Source of the DNA: Gracilaria gracilis
Taxonomy: Eukaryota > Rhodophyta > Florideophyceae > Gracilariales > Gracilariaceae
Assembly (NCBI GenBank): GCA_030374805.1
Contig: JARGSG010000183.1
Location: 744,001-808,000 of the forward strand
DNA length: 64,000 nucleotides
Direction: 5' to 3'
Of the stretch, positions 33,557 to 45,139 are shown piece by piece. A model generated the notes under the pieces. It worked only from the letters and a program-made list of their open reading frames with translations, did no database searches and was not told the origin of the DNA. Both the position numbers and the translations under genes were made by a program. Within the stretch, counting starts at the first letter, position 1, and every line of letters starts with the position of its first letter.

Positions 33557-34980
33557 CTATTCCAACCTGTTGGTGTTTTCCGCCATCGGTTCAGACAGTT
33601 CCATACCTCGATGCGGTTCCGTTTCTGTCTGAATCAGATGAACCTGATGAGGTTGGCGCCTCTGGGCTTCTTGATTCCGTACGGCTCTCGGCGACTGCTG
33701 CGGAGGTGGACCGAAGAGATCCTGTTGGTTCTGTTTCCTCGAGTGGATTAAGGCTGCCCTATTCTGGGGTGCCACCCCCGGGAAAGACGTGGCCAAATGG
33801 TGTGGGGATAGGCAGAACCAACAAAGAAGCGCTCCCGTGTTTGGGTCTCGTATCACCGTGATGCTTTGTGCTCCAACTTTTGGGTTCGGGGGTCCTCGGT
33901 TGGGTTGTGAGACCGCGCTCTGGTAAGATGAAGTCGATTGGTTGTATGTTCTTTGCGGTCGTGACCCCTATGGTACCGCGAATACCTGTGAGTCGTCCAT
34001 TCCACCACTGGCAGCCAGAATTCCTGGGGGATTGGCTAGGCTTTGTATGGAGGGGCTCCTTTCCGAGGCGGCACTTGTCCAATGGGACGATTGGGGTCCC
34101 TCCGGCGCAGAACGCGTTGTACCGACTAAATGTACTGCCTGGCCATAGGTAGGATAATCGGCTGAATCTCCATCGGTGGTTGATGTGTTCTCGACTTCAA
34201 GGATTGACCGTCTCGGTTTCTCCTTGCCAGATTTAGAGGGTTGGGCTGATCCTCGTTTTCCCAACCTTAAGGTATCGCCGAGGCCTTGTGCATATCGAGC
34301 CAAAGCATTGTAGTCTACCTTCCGGTTCGTTGCCAGGTAATTTCCTACCTGGGCCCTTATTGGTAAGTCTACCTTGTCTGCGTACATAGACTTCAACCTT
34401 GCGGTCGTGAATACACTACCACATCGGGAAGATGTGGCCCACAAGGATCTCGCAAAGCCCAGTTCGGTTTGGCACGCGCGTTGCTTATAAGACAACACCT
34501 CGTGGTAGGATTCCTGGAATACCTCATCAGTAGCATAGGTTTCTAGGAAGAAGTTGACCACCTGTGGGTACGTTGTTAATAACTCCGTTTGTTCTTCGTC
34601 TACCGCTAGGGTGTTTCCTTGCATGCGGCTATGCGAGATGGCCGCAGCTTGACCCTTGAGGTAGAATTGGAACAACCACATTGCGGCTCCTTCCGAGAAA
34701 CCATTCTGGTCAAACGCGATCTTAAACCTCTGTAAAACGTCTATGACCGCAATGGGATCATCCCCGGAGAACCGGGTGTCTCCCAACTAGAAACTAAGCT
34801 TCTTATGGTGCCCAGTTATTTTCTGAGCAACCTCTTTGTTATACTCAGCGCTCCTGTTTTCCAACCTATAGGTTCGATAATCCACCGCCTTCGCGAATAA
34901 ATCGTTAAGCGGGGTCAATACCTCTAGATCTGTATCGGAATCTGATACCGATGTATCCGTTGGTGTTCTCGGAATGCTAG
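33557..34980 (-). pseudogene. Gag region of the Ty3 element
   Basis: A retrotransposon Gag (capsid) region is recognisable: MWLFQFYLKGQAAA, then a helical region with SYHEVLSYKQ and LPIRAQVGNYLA. Coding similarity extends upstream of the in-frame TAG (34787-34789) to about 34980. A zinc-knuckle remnant CWFCLSPHH lacks its last Cys. The Gag frame and the knuckle frame differ, so at least one frameshift lies near 33.85-34.0 kb. Confidence 0.7.
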
Positions 34981-35225
34981 TTTAGTATGCTAGATGGCTA
35001 GTTATGAAAATAAAAGTCCGAAAAAACTAGCGATTTTGCAGATTGCGCTTGTTGGCAAGGCAAAAAATTTTTTTTTGGAAATCGCATTTCCACGTGCCGC
35101 AGTTGAACTCCATTTATTGAAGTCGTATGCTAGTTTGCAGTTCGTGCGCCACTGCCCGTTACCTCACATTCGTTTCAGGCGTCAAAATCACTCAAAAAAT
35201 TTACTCTCGGGTCACCAGCGCTGGT
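34981..35225. other. junction region right of the Ty3 element
   Basis: AT-rich sequence with repeated GCTAG words (34977-35006 and about 35130). No LTR and no gene seen. Confidence 0.35.
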
Positions 35226-36182
35226 TTACTCCAACTCGGCATTCGGATCCTGAGTCTCAGTTTCCCTAAACGTGAAGTTAAAGAAGTCCAACGGACAACT
35301 CTCCCCATTCTGATACACCCTCCTAGCCCCAAATCGGCTTCCAACACCTCCCAGCCTCTTCTCCTCCTGCTCCTCCAATATACGCTCCACCGTCCTCGCA
35401 GCCGCTGCCGCACTCCCGAAACCCACCAACGGCGCACCACCCGGCAGCTGCGGGGGCACAAACACCTTCCCATCCTCGTCCACCATCACCCCACCCTTCC
35501 TCCTCTTCTCCAGTCGACTCCCCACACCTTCTCCTCCCTCCTCTTCTCCCCCCCTCTCCCTCACACTCCCCCGCCCACCCCGCGAACCAGGCGTCATCGG
35601 CGACCCTTTACCTACTCCCTCTCCCACCCCTACTCCCCCTCTCCTCACCATTTCCTTCAAATCCATCAGCAATTTGCACGCCTTCTCCACCTGTCCCACT
35701 TGCTCCTCCAACACTTGAACCCTACCCTTCAGCCCCATGTTCTTCTTTCGCAGCCTCTCCATCTCCCTCCCCACGCACTCCAACATCCCATTCACATGTC
35801 CCACAGCCCCCACCCCAGTCAACTTCATCCTCTTCCGAATCGTCGAAATCAATTCCATCGGCACCCCAACCTCCGACACACTCAACACCACCCCTCACAT
35901 GTCTGCCACCATCTCCCACAGCATGTCGTCGAAGTGCTCCGTCAAACTCCCCCCAAACTTCCTCAACCGTTCCTCCATCTCTCCCATAAACCTTCTCTCC
36001 GGTCCCCATTCTCCATCCCCATCCCCATCACCTCCACCGCCTCCTCCATCCCCATTACAAACCCTCTGACTCACACAAACCCCCTCAGTACCCCCTCCCT
36101 CCTCCCGCGGCGGCGTCTCTTGCACTTCCGTCCTATGCAGCAGAGCCATTAGCTCCTCGTCACCAACGTATCCATTCGACAT
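35226..36182 (-). pseudogene. unknown coiled-coil protein with one in-frame TGA
   Basis: From the ATG at 36182 (MSNGYVGDEELMALL) the frame reads through an acidic/Gly-rich tract to a TGA at 35895-35897. It then continues in the same frame to 35226. The second part has heptad-like helices (MERLRKKNMGLKGRVQVLEE) and a conserved-looking C-terminus (VFVPPQLPGGAPLVGFG). I do not recognise the family. It is one of two minus-strand genes flanking the reductase-like gene at 36694, and each has exactly one TGA. Confidence 0.4.
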
Positions 36183-36693
36183 CCCGAGAAAAGACTGCGT
36201 CCGGCGATAAACGACTTGAACAGGCCTGAGCGACTTACCACAACCCTCGTCCTTGCCACCCCTGATCACAGCCGCTACACTCGTGGCCACACCCCCCTCT
36301 ACCAGGCCTATTTGTATCACAATTTTCTATACCTCAATTTCCCGCCATTCCCCAAAAACTCCATATCTCCCAGATATTTCCATACTTACGTTTTTTCCAT
36401 TCATTACCATCCCACAAACCAATCCACAGCGCCCGTTCCTTAACTCCTTACCATTAAATCATCCCCTTTATACTTCATTTCGACGCATCTCTTTTCATAA
36501 ACACATTCATCAGTACTAATCCCTTCATACCCACCTACCTCATTCTTTCAACTACCTAGTCATAAAAACTATCTTCTCCTCTCAAACCACTTTATCGATG
36601 TATACATCGGCAAGGCCGTTCTCTACTTAAGCATCTCTCCCTTCCTCTTCTGTAGCACAATATCTCCTCACAGCATCCAACAAATTCGACATA

Positions 36694-37524
36694 ATGACCT
36701 CGCCTTCTTCTTCTCTCCGCTCCTCCCACACCCCAGCTGTTGTTGTATTCAGAGCCCTCATTGGCTCCATGCTTTACGACCACGGTACCCCTCAAGATAC
36801 CATTCTTTCACTCCAAGATTTCATAGCCGCAGACAGAATTCTGCAAGGTCCCATTTTCTTCTGCGGCAGGAGCAACTTGTTGGAAACAGTAATTCGCTCC
36901 TGCGCTCCATCTCGCAGACAAGACTTGGTCTTCATTCAGAACGGCCACATTCTTCCCTTTCTTTCAAAACATGGTCTTCATCACACCACACGAGCAGTTC
37001 TTTACATCGCCGTACCCACTCTCGCTGCACCTCCACAGGATGGCGTCACCCCTTTTACTCCCAACGGCCTCACAACTGTCACCGGAAAATGGGCTTTCGC
37101 ACTAGCACAACGCTTCTTTAACGCAGGTCTCACTTGCAGTATCGTTGACGAAGACGCCTTCTCTAAATCCTACTACAAAAAGCTCGTCTGGATCTCTTCA
37201 TTCAACCTAGTTGGTTCCTCCCACGGCTTCATTACCATGCATGACGTGGCCACCCGCTACAATACCATAGTCTCAACGATAATGAAGGAACTACTCGGCA
37301 TAGTCTCTTCCAACACAGGTGTCTCCTATATCCCCTCCACAGTACAATCCCTCCTCGCGTACGGCAGCACTCTTACCTCCTTCCACGCCTCATTCTCTGA
37401 GTACGAATTCAGAAATGCTTACTTCCACCTTTCCTCCGAGGATACCAAGAGAGCGGGCTTGGCTGACCCTGCCCCTTTTCACACCAACTATGTCAATGTC
37501 CTTAGAAAAGAAATACTCTTTTAG
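36694..37524 (+). CDS. ketopantoate reductase (ApbA/PanE)-like protein
   Basis: This is an uninterrupted 276-codon frame with a good ATG. The C-terminal half follows the ApbA/PanE C-terminal pattern: TGKWAFALAQRFFNAGLTCS, then KKLVWISSFNLVGSSHG, with the conserved Lys/Asn-like site ahead of a helical bundle (TIMKELLGIV). An NG motif (VFIQNGHIL) matches the end of the Rossmann half. The N-terminal GxGxxG nucleotide-binding loop is not visible, so NADPH binding and catalysis are doubtful. It is the only intact gene between two damaged minus-strand genes. It could be a host gene or cargo of an unrecognised element. Confidence 0.45.
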   Translation: MTSPSSSLRSSHTPAVVVFRALIGSMLYDHGTPQDTILSLQDFIAADRILQGPIFFCGRSNLLETVIRSCAPSRRQDLVFIQNGHILPFLSKHGLHHTTRAVLYIAVPTLAAPPQDGVTPFTPNGLTTVTGKWAFALAQRFFNAGLTCSIVDEDAFSKSYYKKLVWISSFNLVGSSHGFITMHDVATRYNTIVSTIMKELLGIVSSNTGVSYIPSTVQSLLAYGSTLTSFHASFSEYEFRNAYFHLSSEDTKRAGLADPAPFHTNYVNVLRKEILF

Positions 37525-37727
37525 TACCAGTACTACTTTGGTCTCATTTTGTAAGAAAGATATCTTTGCACAATACTCTCTCTCCTTACCCCACGCTTTG
37601 TAACTCATTTTCTTTCTTCAACAATCCTCTTATGCTCACATTATATCAAAACATTCGTTCATTTCTCAGTACTAGTCAAGTCACCTCACTCTCACACACA
37701 TAACACTACACGCCCTACATGTTTTAT
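37525..37727. other. spacer between convergent genes
   Basis: Short AT-rich spacer between the reductase-like gene (+) and the next minus-strand gene. Nothing recognised. Confidence 0.3.
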
Positions 37728-39086
37728 CTAGTCCTCCTCATAATCCATTATCATCGGTCCCTTCTCGTAGTCCCCATCCGTGTTATCAGCCTTGTGGCTT
37801 TGTACCTCGTCATCTTCCTCTTCGTAATCCTCCTCTCCAACTTCCTCTTCCTCCATTTCAAAGTTGCTCACAGAACTTTCCTCCTTGTCCAGCTGGTCGT
37901 TCGGGTCTTCCCCGAGTCCAAATTCCTCATCTAGGAATTTGGGCCGAAAAGCAGGCTGCCTGTGCACCGCATCAGGGAGCTTGTATCCCTCGGGCACAAA
38001 GTACATATGATAACGTAGACAATTCTCTTTCACCAGCGCATCCATGTACCCAGCCCCAGCATGAAACACATCTCCCCTTCCAATCAACATGGAGTACGGT
38101 GGAACCCTGAACTTCTTCACAAACATCGTACGAGAAAGCCTCTTCAAACTCTTGTCATCCGTCAAATACATATTATTTGACCTCTCACATACCCATATCA
38201 TAAAAGAGCTTCCCCCGGAGGCCATCATGAAGAATCCTGTAACCTCCCCATTGTTCTTCTCAACATTCGTCAACCCTCGGAAACCGGTGTGCAACACCTT
38301 CCTCGGGCATCCCTCCCCCGTACACAACACACGTCTCCCTGTTTTCGGCGCATACATCCTCTTCTTCGCCCTACTGTTGTTACACAGACGAAGAGCGGCT
38401 GCAATCTGCCCAAACCTAGCATCCAAAAACGCCCTCTTTCTCACCATCATCACATTCTTCTCATCCGATTCCCTGTAATCCACAATCCCCTTCTTCGTGG
38501 TAATGTATCGCCCAATGCCCTGCATCCTATCCCCCGCGTCCTTCCCATCTCCCGCATTGATGATAGGGTTCCATCTCTTGCGGTTCTTCTCGAACTTGAG
38601 GTCTGGCTGTTCCAAGAAATCCTTGTGAAAGAACTCCAACATACTCTCTGTCACATCTTCATCCAACACCATCCCCCTCTTCTTCGCCTCATCCGACATG
38701 CCTTCGTCACTTCCAAATTCCTCCAGCACACAGAATCATCTCTCCATCAACTCCATTCTCTTCGCCGCAAAATACTCTCGCGCGAGGTCATCCCTCTCCA
38801 TCGCCGCCATCCAGAAAGCCTCTTCCTCCCCTTTCGGCTTTCCCTTCAACGGCAGCTTCACCCCAGGAACTGGTTCCTTCGTAGTCTCCAGCTCCTTGTA
38901 CACATTCCGGGCTGCATGCCAGTACACCGCGTGATGCACCGCCCTCAAATCCTCCACCGTTAAACACCCCGCCCTATGCTGCTTTCGTAGGTGAAGCATA
39001 TCCGTCCACGGGTGCTGGTGTTTCACAGCATTCTTCCCTTCCGGCCACTCACTCGGCGGTGCAGTCACCATATTCGTCCACGACAT
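37728..39086 (-). pseudogene. unknown protein with a dioxygenase-like H-G...R-H motif, one in-frame TGA
   Basis: The frame from the ATG at 39086 stops at a TGA (38736-38738) and continues in the same frame to 37728, 452 codons in all. A conserved-looking core has FFMMASGGSSFMIWV, then MLIGRGDVFHAGAGYMD and CLRYHMYF. This HxG ... RxH spacing is seen in double-stranded beta-helix oxygenases. The C-terminal tail is highly acidic (EMEEEEVGEEDYEEEDDE). Upstream of 39086 related sequence continues to about 39280 in broken frames and may include an acidic first exon. The function is unknown; the oxygenase idea is tentative. Confidence 0.45.
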
Positions 39087-39938
39087 ATCTGATCCCCCGG
39101 TGTACTCCTAAGCTGTCTTCATCCCCTTCGGGAGGACATCCGGATTGTTATCCTCAAAGCTACGCATTCCTCCTACACTTTTCCCCCGGTTCATCCCCAA
39201 CAAATCCACTATCCTTCTCACTACTACCACTCTCCTCCTCGCCCTCACTGGACGACATAACATTGATTTTCTGCTTCTGACTTTTTTCTTCAGTCTGGGA
39301 GCTGCGGGAAAATCGCGTTTGAGCATATATTTCAGTATGTAGGGTAGAGTAAACAAATATGCTATGAAGTTAATCATGTCGTGGTTTTCCCTAGATATTT
39401 AATGTGAAAAATAAAAGACGTTATCTCAATAAATAAGAAATGAAATCAGAATCATATCACAATATACAAAATCGTTTGCTCCTTATTTCTCTAACAAAGC
39501 TTTCAGTTTTTTCCGTAAGAATAGAAATCCAATATTAAACATTTGCGAAACAAGATCCACTGCGTTTCAAAATATTTCAGGATATGTTCCTCCAAACCAT
39601 ACTAAAAATTTTTTACGTGTGAAACGTACGAAGATTTCATAAGATTTCACAAGTATGCATAGTTTACAAATTTAGTCCAAACTACTAGAAATACAAAATC
39701 GAATTTTTATTCCAATATCGTATCTTACGATTTCAAAGGCGAAACATATAGACGGCCTCAGTAGAATTGTGACTTTTTACTCATGGCGATACTTGTACCA
39801 CCGATCTCAATTCCATTTCTTCTTATATTTCTATAGTCGAAAGAAGTAAATTTATTGATGATAAGGAAACAATAATTAAAACTTTCTAAAACCAACGCAC
39901 ATAGTAAAATATGTTTATAGAATTTGTTTCGTCGCATT
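39087..39938. other. flank with possible upstream exon, otherwise AT-rich
   Basis: 39108-39260 could encode an acidic N-terminus (MSSSEGEEESGSSEKDSG on the minus strand) for the preceding gene, but no clean splice junction was found. 39.4-39.9 kb is AT-rich with no gene. Confidence 0.3.
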
Positions 39939-40872
39939 TTATGAAACGTAGAACTGCTCATTATCATTTTCCTTGACGTAGTCTTCAATAGTGGCCTGTT
40001 GCAAACCAATGTAAACCATTCTTCCAGTGCTTGCCAGCCAACCTAAGTTATGTTTTTCTACTATATGTGTTAGCACACGAAAAAGAAGTGGTATGCGAGC
40101 AATGGATTTAACTTTGTCGGAACTTCTTTGCCTCAATTTTTTGAGAGAATTGTAAAACCCAACGATTTTGGGATGATATGGTTGAATTGTACCCTCTTCG
40201 CCAGCTGTTAGCCATTTCCTGAGCATGAGTTCAATTTCAAAAAGGAGTTGCGGCCATTGGACTTTGAGCTCTAGGAACTCTCCATCGTCTACGACATGGA
40301 TGGCAAACTCTCCCTGTCCCACACCAGAAGGAAGCATAATAGCCACTGTAGCCCGGTTAATTGTGGTCAATGGCTCGGACCACACCGATATGAGATAAAA
40401 AGGTTTAAAATCATTTGCACCCAACAGAAGCTCTGAGCCTTCCATTCCTGTACTGAGTTTCGAAATTTCTACATATTCATCCCAATCATTGGATACAATA
40501 CGACGCCTCTTGACTTCTGAATTGGTACAACGTCTATTAAAATGTTCAGAGTTCTCTTTGGCAAGAAGAGAATGTTAGAATAGAAATACTAAAATTATTC
40601 TTAAATCATTGTGATCAATTCCCTTCTTCAAGTTTTCGCTTGAGGTGCGTACTTCGAATTTTTTTGAAATGCACTCGGAAATTTTCAAGCTTGTGCTTAC
40701 GAAATTCCTCTTCTGATTGCCACACATCCTTTGGTTTTTCGTTTCCATTCAATATTTTCTTCTCGAACTTGTAATTAAGAAGTTTGACGGCTGGTGAGTC
40801 TTTTGAAAGTCTTCCCATGTTGAAAGTGGAACAGCTTGGACTTTTGGAGAAGCAGAGAACTACATTGGGCAT
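39939..40872 (-). CDS. two minus-strand ORFs, possible accessory gene of the Harbinger-like element
   Basis: An 85-codon ORF from the ATG at 40872 (to 40615) is highly basic and ends VHFKKIRSTHLKRKLEEGN. A second ORF (168 codons, 40445-39939) is neutral and begins MEGSELLLGANDFKPF. Coding-like sequence links them (KRRRIVSNDWDEYVEISK, just upstream of 40445), so they may be exons of one gene. I could not find a clean donor. They lie divergent to the Harbinger-type transposase at 41.9 kb, as expected if they are the second protein of that two-gene element type. No Myb/SANT domain is obvious. Confidence 0.35.
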
Positions 40873-41900
40873 TTCGTTCCGCTTTTATAGTGCAACGTCA
40901 TCTACTTGACGAGCAGACTTGTGTCTGAGATATGAGGTCTTGTTGGAGATTGTACTGCAGTAATGTTGTAATTGTTTATGTATGGTATCATGGCGGCCGT
41001 TTTCGGAATACTGGACACACCCTACCCAGCAACAAATCATTCGGAGCTTGCCCAGGGACTCTCGGTACAGATGACAAATTCCAAATTCAAAGAAAAATTT
41101 TGGGCACTATCTTTCTTTCTTCAACCTAAGATGCAAGAACTGCTTTTTTTCGAGGAATGGAAGACGGCTATCGGATTTTTAAAGTTGTAATAAAATTTTG
41201 TTGTCGAAACATACTTTCATTTCAACCGAGACCGTATTATGCAATTTTCAAATAATGAAATCCATCCACGCCGTTATTTCAGCGAGAAACCCCGAATAGG
41301 AAACGAAGGCTCCGAAACTCACTTTACGATCTCAGAAGAATTTCATTTTAACAGTACAAAATTCTTTCCATTTCGCCCCTCATTTTTAATGGCATAACCA
41401 AATCCGAAATAACGAGTTTTTGAAAGAAAAGTAGGAAACCATTATGGTTTTAAGTTAACGATCGTAGTGTATCCTGCCTTTGGTTTTCCATTTCTTTATT
41501 CAGTTCACGCTTGTGTAGAGGATTATGGAACTTGAAGTATTAAAGTCTATATCATTACAAATATTTCGATATGTTCAAGAACAGTATAAGAAGATATTGA
41601 AGTTTCGATTGAAATTTGAAAAGGAAAAGAAACGCTACCAAAAGAAAATTTATTAAGCCAGCGTAAGAAATCTAAATCGATAACTTTGAACGGTGTCTTC
41701 TTACCAATTCAGTACATTTCTTGCACGTTAGTGTGTACCTCTTTTAACGTGTTACGCGCCTCTAGGCGTTATCGCGTTACACAGTGGGTAAAAACCCCGA
41801 TTATGCCATCCGTTGGCCACTAAAATGAGCTATATAACCGCCTGTGTCTTTTTGTGCAGTTGGCAAGTACCTTAAGACTTTCAACTTTCTCTGAACCTTC

Positions 41901-42838
41901 ATGTTTTGCGCGACGATGAAGAACGAGAACTCGTTTGTGCCAGTTTCCGAAACAGTGTTCATACAACTAGGAAATGATATTTTGAATTCTTCTCTTGGGC
42001 TACACTACGGTGAAAGTCACCGTAAGTTTCGCTCATTGTTTGGAGTGAACCCGAAAGTCTGTTCTATAATATGGGAAAAAATTGGTGTAAATCTGCCACC
42101 CTCATCTGCTGCAAAGCACTTGTTGTGGTCATCAGTACTTCTTAAGACATATGCACGTGAGGCAGTTTTAAGCTGTATTTGTGGGGCTGATGAAAAGACA
42201 ATTAGGAAATGCACTCATTTGTTTGTTCAGCTTATAAACAACATTGAAATTGTGAGTTTTTCTTTCCTTCTACCAGGAAGAGACACTCACAACTAACAAA
42301 AAAATAGATTTTTTGGAACAATCGACTTTCTTTTTCTTCAGAAAATCGTGTAAATATTTCTGTAGATTGTACAGATTGTCGAGTTTTGGAGCCATCACCA
42401 TTTACCAAAAAGTGGTTTTCAAACAAGTTTAACGGTCCAGGACTTTGATATGAGATTGAATTAGGAATTGCATCTGGAAAAATTGTTTGGGTCAACGGGC
42501 GATTTCCTTGTGGAGCATATCCAGATCAAAAAATATTCAACCTTTCCATGAAGAACGCGTTATTAACTGACGAAAAAGTGATTGCGGATAATGGATATCA
42601 AGGCGATCAGTGCATCTACAATGACTCTGACGAAACAATTAGTCACCATATACTTTGTGCAAAAGTAAGCGCTTGCCATAAAAGCTTGAATGGCAGGATA
42701 AAACCATTTTTCGTTTTGAGCCATACTTTTCGACAAAATTTATCATTCCATTCGTCATGGTTTCTGGCTGTCGCTGTGCTTGTTCGGTTACGAGTTGAAG
42801 ATGGAGAGGCATTATTTGAACTTTCCTATTTCCCATAA
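41901..42838 (+). pseudogene. PIF/Harbinger-type (DDE_4) transposase, inactivated
   Basis: An N-terminal helical region starts at the ATG at 41919 (MKNENSFVPVS), with an in-frame upstream ATG at 41901. It has the family's W..L..LKTYARE...CGADEKTIRK pattern. The DDE part is in another frame from about 42342: ISVDCTDCRVLEPSPF (first Asp), VNGRFPCGAYPD and IADNGYQGDQ (second Asp). A splice or an indel near 42250-42342 must join the two, and the donor is not canonical. A TGA at 42446-42448 replaces an expected Arg, and the third acidic residue is Lys (CHKSLNGR, where the family has a Glu). Three independent defects make this a dead copy. Confidence 0.75.
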
Positions 42839-44578
42839 CCGATTTTTAACCTAATAGACTGGTTTAATAATACCTTCTTAAATTTTCTGCAATCACATAG
42901 AAGATTAAAACTGGTTATTCTCTTGATATTACTCAAAACTGTAACAGAAATATCACAACTGCTACAATTATATGAGTTTGGTTGTTTCTTAAATAAGGCT
43001 AAAACACAGTTGATAAAATCCAAGCTACAAAAATTATCTCTATTTCAGAAACAGGACATAGCAAGAGAACAAAGTATAAGAAAGTTGTACCACAATGATT
43101 TAGACCATTATTTGCCGTACAACTAAGCTAAATATAAGACTGAAGAGGATTTTCAAGTCCTCTTACACATGCACCGTTAGATGAAGCAATAAAGAAATTA
43201 CGTCTTCATCGTTTTTACCCTAACGCATTGCGTTTTCATACTAATATAAGACGTGTCGAAATGTAGCGATTTCATATTGCCTGCGGACACTAAAAACAAC
43301 ATATACTATTTCTTTTTTTAGTACATCTACCGAACAGAAAGAACTTGTTTTTAATCCAAAACATATTTCGATAAATATGTTAGACACGTTTTTATGTGAC
43401 ATGTCTCTATTGCGTACAGGGATGAAAGGACTACACTGGGGAATAGCGAGCGTGCGTCATCCGCAATAACCTAGCCGAGCGTTGCTGGCGAACCGTCTTG
43501 AGGAGATCTCTGTCTCCGATGGACTTCTCGCAGACAGTCTAGCTACACTACCCTAGTCCAGCCTCTGCGTAGCTACTGTCTTGCGCGGATCGCTGTCTTC
43601 GAATGCAGTTTTGCTGACTGTCTCGCACCGGAAGTCACCGTCCTACAAAAGCCGCCAAGGATCGTACTGATGTCTCCCTCTCTTCCCTCCCATGTCCGTT
43701 TCTTACCCACCCAAACCCCGCTTTTGGCCGTTTCACATATCCATCTTTTCTTTGTCGCAACAGACTGGCTTCTATCTAATAAGAAGGCCCTCATATCTAG
43801 CGAACTGTTGCTAGTAGCTTTGTATCTTTGTAAACACTTGAGTTTCTTCAATCTTTTCAGGCCCCTAACTTGTATTCTGTATCTTTTGTGTGCGCTCACT
43901 ACGGGTTCTTCTTAGTTTATTTTCCTGCAGTGTATATGTATTTATGTCTAACCTCGCTTTTGTAAACATTGAACAATGTAGTATCATGGTTATGGTTTCT
44001 AATGTAAAACCAGACATTTCCCGCACTTCCCTGCAAATAGTTCCGTTGGAAAGGTTCATTAGTCTTACAATTGTTCGTATTGGCCTGAGGTATTTGATGA
44101 CTTGAAGGGCTTTCTCTCTCTGCGCTCGCACGTTTTCCAGATGGTTTTCTCGTCGTTTTATTTGGAAGGACTGACGTTGCATGGAGAGGGTGACCATGAT
44201 GGAGATATCATTGCGCGTTGTCTTTCTACGAGGTCGGTGAGCGGTGTTACGTGGTTGTTGGCTATTATGTATCGTTTGTAAACCATTTTGGCGCGCTTTT
44301 CGTTTGAATAGGATGTACAAAGTAGCTTGTAGAAGAACATTGGCATGATTGAGTGTGATTGTGAGGAATACAGCGTTTATTGACGAAGAACGCGCGCTTT
44401 TTGTTCTATCTCTGTATGAATCTCTTCAGCAAGACGAGATCATTCTTGCTGTGTGCAGAGATTGATCCCAAAGGCTACTATGGCCGCTATGAAGCCCGAT
44501 CGGTCTCTAAGTCCTCGGTGCTCCACATTAGCCGATGTCCCACATTGCCCTGACCATGAAGGTATCTCGCTCTTTTCT
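42839..44578. other. region between the Harbinger-like and PAT elements, no gene supported
   Basis: 42.84-43.4 kb is AT-rich. 43.4-44.5 kb is less biased and has open frames on both strands (e.g. 44320-43865), but the longest ones lack an ATG at the head and show no domain. Terminal repeats of the Harbinger-like element were not identified by eye. Confidence 0.35.
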
Positions 44579-44743
44579 GGCAATTGAAGGAACGAGAATG
44601 TATTTTTTATGAGCAATTACGGAAAGTGGACGACGACTACTACTACAAACAATGCCCTGGATCCGTTTGGAAGACATTCTTCTCTGTCATCGTCGTCGTG
44701 CAGTTTCCCGCTTGTCATTGAGCCGCGGTCACCTTTTGTTTGC
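44579..44743 (+). repeat. A1 repeat of the PAT element
   Basis: This matches 49972-50137 (A2) with few differences, from TGGCAATTGAA to the common CCTTTTGTTTGC end. Confidence 0.85.
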
Positions 44744-45139
44744 TGTGCCCTCATCTTTTGATCATTGCCCAACGGTCACCGTCATCTCCTGCCCTCCCTG
44801 AGTTGCGGTAGCCTGCTTGCGCTTTCTGGCCGCCCGTAGCTCTCGCCCTGGCACACAAAGGCTCTGAGACACACCACGCGTTAAGCATACTTTCAAAGAC
44901 GTCCCACTCTTACAAAAACATGATAATCCCAAACGTGTTGCCCCTTAACAAAAACTGCACAAAGCGTAAACACTCATTTGCTGCCCTGCTCAAAGCCAGT
45001 CTTGCAGTGCACTTTTCATCCCCTAAACGCAAGCATACCTTCAATCTTGCGCCAGATATAGCATAACGTCTATTCCAATCAAATAAACCTGCCACTAGAC
45101 GAGCAACTGCTTTGGTTCCGACAGAATTTCATCAATAAT

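Larger units (their letters stand above)
29209..34980 (-). mobile_element. degenerate chromodomain Ty3/gypsy retrotransposon (chromovirus)
   Basis: On the minus strand the order is Gag, zinc knuckle, aspartic protease, reverse transcriptase, RNase H, integrase and chromodomain, the Ty3/gypsy chromovirus order. Several nonsense codons and frameshifts break the frame. I found no matching LTR pair: the sequence right of about 34980 does not resemble anything near 26-27 kb. The element is therefore either truncated at its 5' end or its LTR has been lost. Separate entries cover the parts. Confidence 0.88.

Noticed and set aside
35127..36152. 341-codon plus-strand frame, His/Pro/Ser-rich
   Set aside because: Antisense to the coiled-coil gene; the composition reflects Glu/Gly codons on the other strand.
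10649..42448. Reassigned nuclear stop codon (TGA or TAG read as an amino acid)
   Set aside because: Many frames continue past a TGA, but the intact genes (permease, NLR, phosphatase) end normally, some with TGA. The stops also fall at unrelated residues (Trp, Ser, Arg, Gln).
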